Positions 7,765 to 16,249 of a stretch of 64,000 bases of DNA are shown in pieces (the stretch's first letter is position 1; each line of letters begins with the position of its first letter). This DNA is from Mesorhizobium sp. (GTDB lineage: Bacteria > Pseudomonadota > Alphaproteobacteria > Rhizobiales > Rhizobiaceae), in assembly GCF_004962245.1 (NCBI RefSeq), contig NZ_SUHQ01000006.1, positions 186,001 through 250,000 on the forward strand, in the 5' to 3' direction. A program made the translations under genes and the position numbers. Below the pieces are notes generated by a model. It ran no database searches. It was not told the DNA's origin and worked only from the letters and a program-made list of their open reading frames with translations.

Positions 7765-9636
7765 TCAGCGCGGTGCTTGGGTTGCGCGCTTCCGGTAACG
7801 ATGAGCCGAAACAGAACGAACACGGGTCATCAACACCCCAAGGACGGACGAATTGATATTTTTGAGGGTCTGCGTCAGATCCTCAAGTTGATCAAGCGAC
7901 GTCACACCCCACTGCGCCACAACAATCACACCATCAAGAAGTGGACAGACAGCAAGTCCTTCAGCACCTGAACTAAACGGTGGAAGCTCAACAATGACGA
8001 CACTGTACGCGCCAACGTCGCCCAGTAATCTCTCCATATTGTCGGGAACAAGCAAATTCGCGGAATTCGACTCATCGTTCTTCAAGTAATAAAACGATGT
8101 CTTTTCAACAAACTGGATTTGCTTAACGAAGTCCTTCTGGCTCCCGGAATCTCGATCGATCACGTCGAGATCGGAGGAATTGACAAGTTCTTTGTCCAGC
8201 GCCGACCTGTGGTCGGCGTTGATCACCAGGGTTGCCGTGCCCGACATCGCGCAGAGGGCCGCCAGATTGCTTACAACGGTGCTCTTTCCATCACCGGGGG
8301 ACACGGATGTGACTCCGATGCGGCGCCTTGGATGGGAGGTTCCGGCCAGGCTCATGATCGCCTTGACGCTCTGAAGGCTTCCGCTGAATGAGGAGTCCGG
8401 ATTCCTGAGCACCTCGTCAAGCCGGCCAAAACCACCCCGCCTGAAGCTGACCGGCGGCAATTCTCCAATACAGGCCAAACCCAGTTCGCGGCGGATCTGA
8501 TGAGGCGTCCTCACGTTCCGATCGAGGCCGCGCCGCGCCACAGCAAACCCGATGCCAGCTACCAGTCCGGCAAGTGCGCCAAAGGCGAGGATCAGCTTCT
8601 TGCGCGGCCGACTTGCCGTCTTTGGGCTCGTTGCGGATGTAATGACACGAGCATTGGCGATCAGATAGGGCTGTTGGTCGACCGAGTTCGTATACGCTCC
8701 GAGCAGGCTTTCATACATCTTCCGATAGGTGTCGGCCGTGACTTCCAATTGCTCCAGCGTCGTCTGGTGTGCTGGCTTTTCTTGCCCCTGTCCTTCGACG
8801 GAGGTCTCCTCCTGGCCAATACTGTAGTCGTGTTTTGCACGAAACTCCTGGGCGACCCTGGTCGCCTTGTTCATCTGGTCGCCGACCTCCCGCATACGCC
8901 TTTCCAACCATGCGATGCCTTGGCTAGCGGCTACTTTTGTCGTTTGCACTTGCTCGCGTACGAACGCCTCCGCCGTGGCGTTTGCGATGCGTGCCGCCAA
9001 TGCGGGGTCCAGAGACTGGAATGTGATGTCTATCGCATATGAGACACCGACACGCTGAACATCCAGTCCATCGGTGAATATCTCCACCGCGGTACGCTCA
9101 CGTTCGGCTTCGGACGGCGGACTGTTCGTTTGTTCCCGACCCAGCCAGGGCAGCATTCGATAGAAGAAATCCGTCAGCGCGGCATAGCTGGTGTGGAGTC
9201 CGTCGGCCTGAACGACACTCATCCAGGCCCTGCCAATCCTCTCGCCGATGGTCGGGCCATGCATGTCCCTGAACGTTGGGTTATCCATGAGCCCAAGGTC
9301 ATCGATCACCATTATCGCGATCTTCTGGGAGCGCAGAACTGCGAGTTGGCTCTCGATCTGGGCGGTGTCGAGCGACAGATTTACCTCGGCGGATTGCTGC
9401 TGAAAGTTTCTGGGGATCTTTGGTTCGATCAAGATCTGCGTTCGCGCCACGTAGATCGAATCCGAGGTAGCAAAGTAGAATGTGGCGCAACCGATTCCGG
9501 CGACCATAAACGCAAGAATCGAGAAGAGGTACTGCCGGACAAAAGAAACAATGTCAGCGAGGCTGATAAAATCCTGCGGTGCATCGGCCCCAAGCCATGG
9601 CTTGTGGGCAATTGCCGCTAACGGCCGGTCTAGCAT
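7765..9636 (-). CDS. exoP: ExoP-like chain-length/tyrosine-kinase protein with degenerate kinase motifs
   Basis: Polysaccharide co-polymerase that controls chain length and export. A Wzz domain follows the first membrane helix (about residues 30-55, YLFSILAFMVAGIGCATFYF). A coiled-coil periplasmic region follows, then a second helix (about 350-370, LILAFGALAGLVAGIGFAVA) and a cytoplasmic P-loop domain. Walker A is SPGDGKST (about 446-453). The usual Walker A' reads LVINADHR, with Asn for the first Asp, and Walker B reads VIVELPP, with Glu for Asp. The C-terminus has no tyrosine cluster. So ATP binding is plausible but autokinase activity is doubtful. I place the start at ATG 9636; a TTG at 9702 extends the frame by 22 residues. 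About 623 residues. Confidence 0.83.
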   Translation of the reverse strand: MLDRPLAAIAHKPWLGADAPQDFISLADIVSFVRQYLFSILAFMVAGIGCATFYFATSDSIYVARTQILIEPKIPRNFQQQSAEVNLSLDTAQIESQLAVLRSQKIAIMVIDDLGLMDNPTFRDMHGPTIGERIGRAWMSVVQADGLHTSYAALTDFFYRMLPWLGREQTNSPPSEAERERTAVEIFTDGLDVQRVGVSYAIDITFQSLDPALAARIANATAEAFVREQVQTTKVAASQGIAWLERRMREVGDQMNKATRVAQEFRAKHDYSIGQEETSVEGQGQEKPAHQTTLEQLEVTADTYRKMYESLLGAYTNSVDQQPYLIANARVITSATSPKTASRPRKKLILAFGALAGLVAGIGFAVARRGLDRNVRTPHQIRRELGLACIGELPPVSFRRGGFGRLDEVLRNPDSSFSGSLQSVKAIMSLAGTSHPRRRIGVTSVSPGDGKSTVVSNLAALCAMSGTATLVINADHRSALDKELVNSSDLDVIDRDSGSQKDFVKQIQFVEKTSFYYLKNDESNSANLLVPDNMERLLGDVGAYSVVIVELPPFSSGAEGLAVCPLLDGVIVVAQWGVTSLDQLEDLTQTLKNINSSVLGVLMTRVRSVSAHRYRKRATQAPR

Positions 9637-9768
9637 GGCTTTAATCCATATCTGCAGCGAAAGGAGCGGCGAACTGCAGGCCGAGCAGGGCTCTACCAAC
9701 AAGCCCCATTACGAACGTGCAGCCGTGGCCACCGTTATGTCCCATGATCGCAAGTAACCGTTGTCCAG

Positions 9769-10539
9769 TTAACTGGATCGGCCTGACACGAGGGTGCCAG
9801 GGAACATCTCATTGAGCTTGTAGACGACCTCCGTCCTGTTGGTCGCCTTCAACTTCTTCATGATGTTGCGGATATGAACCTTGACCGTGCTCTCACGGAG
9901 ATTGAGCTCATGAGCGATGATCTTGTTCGCCTTCCCACGCCTCAGAGCCTGGACAACCTCTTCTTGCCGCTCCGTGAACACGCTCGCCATGGCTCTCGTC
10001 GAATCGACGCCCGTGTCGATCGCCTTGTGCAGGGCAAACACACTGCTTGCGGGGACAAATGTGCCGCCGGCAAGAACAAGATTTACGGCTTCAACGCAGA
10101 TCTCGAAACGGATCGACGAAGGGATGTAGGCTTTTGCACCGTAATTCAACGCCTTTAGAATCTGCTCCAAGTCGTCGGTATCGGCCAAAATCACCACTGG
10201 AACCGGGTGAGCCTCATTCACGAGATCGGCGATTTCGCTGCCGGTCTTTGCATCTGTCACCTTTCGGCTGCCCACGTTCAGCAGAATGGCCGATGCCGAC
10301 AGTGCGTTCTCCTGATGCCGCCATTCTTCGATCGAACCGAACGACAGGATTTCTTTCCCGACGCCATAAGCGGTCAAGCATTGTGCAAGACATTGTCGGT
10401 CAAGCACCCGCTCATCCAGCAGAGCCAGGCAGGATTCCGCTAGGCCGTTTCTATGAAGATGAATTCCATTCCCAATGTTACCCGATAAGAATTCCAGTGT
10501 ACCGGGCGATTTGGCATCCAATTGAATTGTCGGTACCAT
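9769..10539 (-). CDS. LuxR/NarL-type regulator with pseudo-receiver domain
   Basis: DNA-binding regulator of about 256 residues lying 132 bases before exoP on the same strand, so probably a regulator of the exo genes. The C-terminal LuxR helix-turn-helix is clear: FTERQEEVVQALRRGKANKI then AHELNLRESTVKVHIRNIMK. The N-terminal two thirds has receiver-like spacing, but the phosphoacceptor position reads ILLNVGSRK, with Asn where VLLD would stand. The conserved Lys after GAKAYI is also missing. It should therefore act without phosphorylation. I prefer ATG 10539, which has GGGGAG five bases upstream; a TTG at 10554 would put that site inside the gene. Confidence 0.82.
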   Translation of the reverse strand: MVPTIQLDAKSPGTLEFLSGNIGNGIHLHRNGLAESCLALLDERVLDRQCLAQCLTAYGVGKEILSFGSIEEWRHQENALSASAILLNVGSRKVTDAKTGSEIADLVNEAHPVPVVILADTDDLEQILKALNYGAKAYIPSSIRFEICVEAVNLVLAGGTFVPASSVFALHKAIDTGVDSTRAMASVFTERQEEVVQALRRGKANKIIAHELNLRESTVKVHIRNIMKKLKATNRTEVVYKLNEMFPGTLVSGRSS

Positions 10540-10932
10540 GAACTTACTCCCCAAACATTACTCACGTTTCGAGACCAGTACGAAAGGGACTTCGGACAAT
10601 ACCATTCCCGCGAGCGATGTTCTGTTCGCGCCAACTTCCTTCAAACTGTGAGATTGCCAGGCCCCCGCCATGGTCACAGCACTATTGCGTAGAAGAGATT
10701 ATCGGCCAAAAGGCGGGCCTTCACTAATTTAGGTTAACAAAATGTAAAAAAAAATTTCGGCTACTTCACCTGGCCTAGGAGGGGGCTGGTGAGGGACTGC
10801 GCCGAACGAAAGCTGGACTTCGCACGGTTGCCAGATGCAAGCAGTCGCCGTCCAATGGGATAGTAGGCTTCGCCTATCGGGATGGCTTTTCAGGCGCGTC
10901 CCGTTGTCTTGGCGTGCTATGCCAATAGAGCG
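10540..10932. other. Intergenic promoter region upstream of the LuxR-type gene
   Basis: 393 bases without a supportable gene. The middle (about 10720-10760) is strikingly A/T-rich for this genome, with a run of nine A residues, followed by CCTAGGAGGGGG. It most likely carries the minus-strand promoter for the LuxR-type gene and the end of the Crp-type transcript. No ORF here has a ribosome-binding site and recognisable protein. Confidence 0.4.
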
Positions 10933-11667
10933 TCAATTATAGACATATCTATTATGGACATATCTGTCATCGAACTCGGCAAATTTCGTAGCGCCCGGTT
11001 GATCGAGCACGCGGACATGACCTTGGCGGAACTCAAGAAGCCCGCGTTCCCGCAATTCCCGCAACATTCGATTGACATGAATCGGAGTCAGGCCGAGCGC
11101 GTCGGCGAGGTCGTATTGGGTGAGCGGGCATGCATAGCCATTACGGGTGACAGCGCCGACACGTTCCAAGCGCGCTCTCAGTTCGAGCAGCAAGTGTGCT
11201 GTACGCGCCAGGGCGCTGCGCCGACCTATATTGGTGAGATGTTGGGCAACGAGCGCTCTCTGATGCACGAGAGGTTCGAGAAAAAGGGTCGCTGTACGGG
11301 ACGACTTCGCTGCGCCAACAACAAGTGTCTTGGTCGAGGCTTCCAACACCGCAAGCTCGGTTTGGGCTACAAATGTCTCAAGAGCTGTGCCCATGTACGA
11401 CTGTGGCAGGACAATGTCGCCCTTCAGGGCAAAGTCCAAAATCTGTCGCTGCCCGCCGGCAAGATCATGGGAAATGCATCCCCAGCCTGACTCGATTATG
11501 AAGACGCGATCGCTGTCCTCTCCCTGATTGACGATTGCGGTCTCTGCCGCATATCGCTTCGTGACGAACCCTAGCGCCTTGATATACGCCTTATCGTCGT
11601 TTTTCAGTCCGACCGACGACGGATGATTTTCATTTCCCCCCATAAAAGGGCGTGAAGCATACGTCAT
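10933..11667 (-). CDS. Crp/Fnr-family transcriptional regulator
   Basis: 244 residues with a cyclic-nucleotide-binding-type beta barrel (about 25-130: VNQGEDSDRVFIIESGWGC) and a Crp-type winged helix-turn-helix (LTQYDLADALGLTPIHVNRM). The usual cAMP phosphate-binding signature is not evident and no Fnr-type cysteine cluster is present, so the ligand is unknown. The IHVNRMLRELRE recognition helix is typical of rhizobial Crp-like regulators of unknown function. It precedes the LuxR-type exo regulator on the same strand. The last residues contain a short repeat (RYVHNRYVYN) from a DNA tandem duplication. Start ATG 11667 has GGCGGGG upstream; ATG 11643 is an alternative. Confidence 0.82.
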   Translation of the reverse strand: MTYASRPFMGGNENHPSSVGLKNDDKAYIKALGFVTKRYAAETAIVNQGEDSDRVFIIESGWGCISHDLAGGQRQILDFALKGDIVLPQSYMGTALETFVAQTELAVLEASTKTLVVGAAKSSRTATLFLEPLVHQRALVAQHLTNIGRRSALARTAHLLLELRARLERVGAVTRNGYACPLTQYDLADALGLTPIHVNRMLRELRERGLLEFRQGHVRVLDQPGATKFAEFDDRYVHNRYVYN

Positions 11668-12552
11668 TTGAACCCCGCCAATCCTCCCCCAGATACCTCC
11701 CTAGGCAAAAATGTACTTCAGCTTTGACGTGTTGAGTACCCTCACCTGGCTACACCTATCGGATGATGTAGCACTGCGCCCTCTCGACAAAGCAAGGATC
11801 ATGCCTGATCAAGGCCGAACTAAGACCCGAGTTCACTATGAAATTCGACTGACTTTCACGGCTCGGCAATCTGTCCGCGCCAACATGCTTCAGCGCAATT
11901 GCACCGACTTCGAGCGTTGCAAACATGTTGGCAGGAGCGGCGGGGTTGCTTCAGCGGGACCCAGGTAAACGCCGCTTTTCGGTGGAAACGAGACAAGTTG
12001 CGGCTGCCTGATTGATCCGTGGCGTTCCGCAACGTTGCTGCCACGTCTTGAGGCAACCTCCTGATTTCGCTCGCAGATAACGTCTCGGATACCCCAGTCG
12101 ATCAGCACCGATTCACTCAAGCGTCACGCCACAAAGCGCAGTCGCGGCAGGTCAGTTGTCTCACAGGACAAGCAAGTCGCACCCGGCATGATTTTTTCTG
12201 CCGTAACGGCGTCTCAATGGACAAGAGCGTTCGCCAAAGGCTCGGAACCACTACAACCGGATGAGCACCCTCGCCGGAGTTCCAGGGCCGGAATGGGTCA
12301 ATTGACGCCTCTCTTTCTAGCCATGCTGTCTCCGTTTGAGACACTACACAGTGGCAAGGCATACCTCATTCGCAGTAGCTACGATGCTCCAATGTCGGCA
12401 GATCCGTCGCCACGCGCCCGGGAAGAGGGGTATGTCTGGAGTGCCGATGCCGCCGACCAAAGCCCGTGCAACTGGGACCACAATCGGCTTATACATATGG
12501 ATCCAGCGCTTGGGGCGAGCGACGCCTCGACCGCCTTGCTGCGTTCCATAGC
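11668..12552. other. Gene-free stretch of about 885 bases
   Basis: Several ORFs of 60-120 codons overlap here on both strands, but none has a convincing ribosome-binding site, codon pattern or recognisable protein. The left end carries the start region of the Crp-type gene, where G-rich repeats lie on the minus strand. Composition is lower in GC than the conserved blocks. It may be eroded accessory DNA before the acyltransferase gene. Confidence 0.45.
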
Positions 12553-13704
12553 CTAAACCGCCATTTTGAGCTCATTTGGCGCCGGGGGCTTAGGAAACCA
12601 TCCCTTGATGGCGTTTTGAATCCTCTTCTCCAGCCACATAACGGCCATGCTCAAACCTAGAACGAACAACAAGGAGAGAGCAAAGACAATAGGCATCGGA
12701 AGACCCAAAGAAAACAACCACCAAACCATGACCATCCCAACGGAATAATGGTTCAAATAGATTGGGTAGCTTATTCCTCCGATATATTTTATCAGCCCCT
12801 GACGTTCAAAAAGTTTTCTCTTGATAAAATCGCCGTACCTTATCCCTACGATCATTACATACATACAGACCAGCCAAATTATCACGGCTGACAATTTGTA
12901 CGCATAGCCGCGTTCAACCGAGATGAAAATCTCCGCGATGCCCATAGCGCCGAAAAGCAATAACAACACTGCCTTCCACCCGTGATGCCCCGCTATGCCA
13001 TGATCATCGCCACCGTTCCTGACAAGAAAGAAGATCATACCTGCAGCGAAGAAAACGCCGTGCTGCAGCAGAAGCAGTTTGAAGGGGAACCGCGAAAGTA
13101 CCGAAATCGCTTCCTCCAACCGCGTGGACGGCGGCAGCATATGCAACCCAGAGACAACAAGAAGATATACCGAGCTGGAAAACCCTATTATCTTGGCCAG
13201 GTCATAGAGTGACAGACGAAACCTCGACAAAATCGACAGGACCACCAGGAAATAAAATACGGCCTCGATGACGAGGGACCATACAACCCCGTCGATATAG
13301 GGACCCTTAGGCGACAATATTACAGATCTACAAAAGTCCATCAGAAGACGGGGAAAATCCTCTCCATAAAGAGTTCGTGCGGCCAAACTGACAAGCGCGG
13401 ACAACCACAAGGCTGGCAATATACGCGTAGCGCGAATGCGCGCGAAACGCAGCGCTTGCGACACTCCGCCTTCGCCCGAGGCGCTCATGGCGATGACGAA
13501 GCCGGAAATTACGAAAAAAATCTCGACCCCTACGGCACCCAAACCGGCAAACGCCGATAGAAAACCGAAGGCGACATCGCTCCCCTCGGTGACTGACGCA
13601 CTGTTCCAGGCGAATGTCGCGAAATGGTTCAGCAACACCAAAATCGCTGCAAAAATGCGTAAGAAATCTATGACGAGATAGTGGGCGTTGCGTTCCATAA
13701 TCAC
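12553..13704 (-). CDS. Acyltransferase family 3 membrane protein
   Basis: 383-residue integral membrane O-acyltransferase (OafA/ExoZ-like) that probably acetylates an exopolysaccharide sugar. It begins YLVIDFLRIFAAILVLLNHF, the family opening helix with the catalytic-type His. GVEIFFVISGFVIAMSA follows, then RFARIRATRILPALWLSAL with the family Arg pair, and about ten hydrophobic segments in all. The tail LEKRIQNAIKGWF is the usual cytoplasmic end. The gene is clearly lower in GC than its surroundings (many AAA, ATA and TTT codons), a sign of horizontal acquisition. It is isolated from the other exo genes by a gene-free stretch, so its role in the same polymer is inferred. Confidence 0.87.
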   Translation of the reverse strand: MIMERNAHYLVIDFLRIFAAILVLLNHFATFAWNSASVTEGSDVAFGFLSAFAGLGAVGVEIFFVISGFVIAMSASGEGGVSQALRFARIRATRILPALWLSALVSLAARTLYGEDFPRLLMDFCRSVILSPKGPYIDGVVWSLVIEAVFYFLVVLSILSRFRLSLYDLAKIIGFSSSVYLLVVSGLHMLPPSTRLEEAISVLSRFPFKLLLLQHGVFFAAGMIFFLVRNGGDDHGIAGHHGWKAVLLLLFGAMGIAEIFISVERGYAYKLSAVIIWLVCMYVMIVGIRYGDFIKRKLFERQGLIKYIGGISYPIYLNHYSVGMVMVWWLFSLGLPMPIVFALSLLFVLGLSMAVMWLEKRIQNAIKGWFPKPPAPNELKMAV

Positions 13705-13926
13705 GTTCCGGACTTTGCGTCAGGCCAAGGTCGAATGTTATCGTGAAATGATCAGTGCACCTGCTGATACGTTCGGATATAAGCTAATAGGATGAACCAT
13801 CGGGCATGGGACTGCGTGTCTCAGCGCAGATTCACCGCACCGCGACGCCTGATCTTCTTTGGGCGGAGAACTGGTGGATTGTTCAGGCCTTAGAACGTGG
13901 AGTAGCGTTGCATCCCAATCATTTCT

Positions 13927-14283
13927 ATGGATGGGAAAATGCCTCGTTCCGTCTTCCGGGCAGCCGCATGGCTGTTGGTCATCGCCATCCTAGCAGTGAC
14001 GATTGTTCCGATTGGAATGCGCCCCCACTCAGGCCTTGGCCCAGAGCCAGAACGAGTTGCCGCGTTCCTTGTCCTTGGCCTGTTGTTCGGCCTCGCTCAC
14101 GAGCGCAACTGGATGCTGGCGCTTGGCCTGGTCGTCGTGGCTGGTCTCGGCATCGAGGCATTGCAGATGCTCAGCCCAAGTCGGCACCCGACCCTTGAGG
14201 ACGCTGTGATCAAAGCGCTCGCCGGCAGCGTCGGGGTTTCGGCTGGCTGCATCATCGCGAAGAAAGGCTGGTTGGGACGGTAG
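13927..14283 (+). CDS. VanZ-like family protein
   Basis: 118-residue membrane protein with three to four helices and the VanZ-type pattern: KMPRSVFRAAAWLLVIAILA at the start, ERVAAFLVLGLLFGLA in the middle and LQMLSPSRHPTLEDAVIKAL before the last helix. The conserved QxxxPxRxxxxxD signature is present. VanZ-like proteins in rhizobia often lie near exopolysaccharide genes, but their role is unknown. An alternative start is ATG 13939. The gene stands alone on the plus strand after the acyltransferase. Confidence 0.78.
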   Translation: MDGKMPRSVFRAAAWLLVIAILAVTIVPIGMRPHSGLGPEPERVAAFLVLGLLFGLAHERNWMLALGLVVVAGLGIEALQMLSPSRHPTLEDAVIKALAGSVGVSAGCIIAKKGWLGR

Positions 14284-14414
14284 AACGTTCGCTTGGACCG
14301 GCGCCACACAGCCATCGCTCGATCTGTACCCCTAATGGGTGTGTCGCACACCTAATTGATGCCGTGCTAATATCGCTGCCGGCTTGGGAGGTTCCGATCG
14401 ACCTCATTGCAAAT

Positions 14415-14543
14415 ATGTTCGCCGGCGCGTGGGCTGCCGGCGTGCTTGCCGCCATCTGGTATGTCTGGAGGCGGCCCTCGCAGCCCATTGCCGAAAGTGA
14501 GCGAGACCGCGATTTGCGGGAGTGGCTGGACGGGCAACTATAG
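14415..14543 (+). CDS. Small single-helix membrane peptide
   Basis: 42 codons from ATG 14415, giving one hydrophobic helix (MFAGAWAAGVLAAIWYVW) followed by RRPSQPIAESERDRDLREWL, a charged tail with positive residues right after the helix. The frame stays open upstream, so an earlier GTG at 14364 (59 codons) is possible. No family recognised and the ribosome-binding site is weak. It is 131 bases after the VanZ-like gene. Confidence 0.35.
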   Translation: MFAGAWAAGVLAAIWYVWRRPSQPIAESERDRDLREWLDGQL

Positions 14544-14617
14544 AGATCGCTTCTGGCATTCAATCGCAATTAACGGCGAGCCCAATCATCGCCTGGCCCA
14601 GCGCCAGCCCGCCATAG

Positions 14618-14721
14618 GTCTGCTCCGAACGCCGGTAACGCTCGAACAGCTCGGTGGAGAAGCGGCCAGTTCGATCCTGCGGAACCCGCAACTCAAGCCT
14701 GCCGACACGGGTGATGTCAAG
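14618..14721 (-). pseudogene. IS256/Mutator-family transposase fragment
   Basis: On the minus strand one frame reads TRVGRLELRVPQDRTGRFST followed by ELFERYRRSEQ, which is the well-known central block of IS256-family transposases. Nothing of the rest of the transposase is present and the frame then runs into unrelated sequence. A remnant of about 35 codons. Confidence 0.7.
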
Positions 14722-14769
14722 CGAAGTGAGGATTTGACCCCTTGGGCGAAACGAAGAACTGACCCCCTC

Positions 14770-14913
14770 TCATGGTTTTGCGGTTTCGTTGGTCTCAAAC
14801 GTCGTTCCGGCCTTCTGCAATAGGCCGGAACGACGCTTTTCGCGAAGCCGGTAGCTGTCACCGCGAATGGTGATCACTGTCGAATGATGAAGCAGGCGAT
14901 CAAGGATCGCGGT
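14770..14913 (-). pseudogene. IS21-family istB C-terminal fragment
   Basis: The minus strand encodes TAILDRLLHHSTVITIRGDS and then YRLREKRRSGLLQ, the C-terminal end of IstB, the IS21 helper ATPase, ending at a stop at 14770. It is followed by a G-rich GGGGGTCAGTTCTTCG stretch like the terminal region of IS21 elements. The rest of istB and istA are absent. Confidence 0.75.
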
Positions 14914-14992
14914 TGGCGCCCATGGCGAGCGCGGGGCGCAGGGTCTCCTGCGCCTGCTGCGGCCCGATCGAAACAACGATGATCCCCTCAGA
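14903..14992 (-). pseudogene. Fragment of electron-transfer flavoprotein beta subunit (etfB)
   Basis: The minus strand reads SEGIIVVSIGPQQAQETLRP then ALAMGAN, which is the EtfB segment after the first helix (usually EIVVVSIGPxQAQETLRTALAMGADR). It abuts the istB fragment at about 14910, so it looks like the insertion point of an IS21 element into an etfB copy that was later deleted. Only about 30 codons are recognisable. Confidence 0.6.
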
Positions 14993-15213
14993 GGCGCCTC
15001 CTTCCAGGCCCCGAGAAAGAGACCATCGTTTTTTCACGGCGTCGGCGAGGCCCGCAGAGCGCGTGTTGCCGATTGATTTGAGACAATCAGCCTGTGGTCT
15101 CCCGAATGTGCTTCGGCTCGAACGGTTTGACTGCCGCAACGGCGCGGTTCACGTTCAGAATCGATCTTGGCCGCAAGGCCCTACCGAAATGCATTGTGCG
15201 ACGTAACCAGGCA

Positions 15214-16179
15214 ATGACTGAACACGAGACCAAAGCTGTGAGGCGGCCCATGAAAGCCGGCCAGCGGAATTCAATTGCCGCGGAACTGATTGCAGTTCTG
15301 GTCGCGGTGACTGCTGGCCAACCGCGCGTTATGACGATCAGACAAGGCAAAGCCTTGCCTTCCGGCCCGTTCGAGCTTGGACATCGATCGCTGCAGTCCG
15401 GCCTGAGGGACTGGGTCGAACAGCAGACGCGCCACCCGCTGGGCTATATCGAGCAACTCTACACCTTCGCCGACCGCGACCGCGCCGGCGACGCAAGCGA
15501 ACAACGCGTGATTTCAATCAGCTATCTCGCCTTGACCCGCGAGGAGCAGGCCGAGCCTGCGGACAAGGCCGCTTGGCGCTACTGGTACGATTATTTCCCT
15601 TGGGAAGATCACCGCACCGGTGTCCCGTCCGTTTTGCCAGACACAATCGTCCCGCGTCTGAAGGCGTGGGCCGACGCCGCCGATAGTCGTGCCCTACGTC
15701 ATCACCTGTGGCAACGGGCGGCGATCGCGTTCGGGCTTGAGGACTACGCATGGAACGAGGATCTGGTGCTACAACGCTACGAATTGCTCTACGAGGCGTC
15801 GTTTGTGGAGGAGGCGCATCGCGGTCGCGGTGCGGACAACGCCGTTTTCGGCCGAGCTATGCAGGCGGATCACCGCCGTATCCTGGCCACTGGCATCGCC
15901 AGGCTGCGTGCGAAGATCAAATACCGCCCCGTCGTGTTTGAACTGATGCCGCCGACATTCACACTGCTGCAGCTGCAGCGAACCGTGGAGGCGCTCGCCG
16001 GCCGACTTGTCCATAAGCAGAATTTTCGGCGCCTGGTCGAGCAACAGGAACTGGTCGAAGAGACCGGAGCGTTGACCGCCGACACCGGTGGTCGACCGGC
16101 CAAGCTGTTTCGCTTCCGGCACGGCGTTCTTGCCGAGCGCGCAACCTCTGGGACGAAATTACCCCTCTCGCGTGCTTGA
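15214..16179 (+). CDS. nadQ: NadQ-type regulator of NAD biosynthesis
   Basis: About 321 residues: an N-terminal Nudix-like domain without an intact Nudix box ([20 protein letters not shown] onward, [14 protein letters not shown]) and a C-terminal winged-helix region ([20 protein letters not shown] then [20 protein letters not shown]), ending in a [11 protein letters not shown] tail. This is the layout of the NrtR/NadQ group that represses NAD synthesis genes in alphaproteobacteria and senses an NAD-related metabolite. It stands directly before nadABC on the same strand, with 70 bases between. I take ATG 15214 because the Nudix-like homology begins just after it; the 40 extra codons upstream overlap IS debris. 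The identification is mainly from domain pattern plus context. Confidence 0.75.
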   Translation: MTEHETKAVRRPMKAGQRNSIAAELIAVLVAVTAGQPRVMTIRQGKALPSGPFELGHRSLQSGLRDWVEQQTRHPLGYIEQLYTFADRDRAGDASEQRVISISYLALTREEQAEPADKAAWRYWYDYFPWEDHRTGVPSVLPDTIVPRLKAWADAADSRALRHHLWQRAAIAFGLEDYAWNEDLVLQRYELLYEASFVEEAHRGRGADNAVFGRAMQADHRRILATGIARLRAKIKYRPVVFELMPPTFTLLQLQRTVEALAGRLVHKQNFRRLVEQQELVEETGALTADTGGRPAKLFRFRHGVLAERATSGTKLPLSRA

Positions 16180-16186
16180 CATTCCT

Positions 16187-16233
16187 TATGCTCAAGGTAA
16201 GCATATGCTCCAGTTATACTCGTTTAGAGCATT
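16187..16233 (+). promoter_or_regulatory. Two operator-like palindromes before nadA
   Basis: Site 1 (16187-16205) is TATGCTCAAGGTAAGCATA and site 2 (16215-16233) is TATACTCGTTTAGAGCATT. Both fit ATRCTC-N5/6-AGCAT and their centres are 28 bases apart. A TTGACA lies at 16176-16181, just before site 1, so a repressor here would cover the nadABC promoter. NadQ, encoded immediately upstream, is the obvious candidate. Confidence 0.6.
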
Positions 16234-16249
16234 ATTCCCGGAGGCGAGA

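Noticed and set aside
12188..12556. 122-codon plus-strand ORF before the acyltransferase gene
   Set aside because: No ribosome-binding site, no recognisable domain, and it only partly covers a gene-poor stretch.
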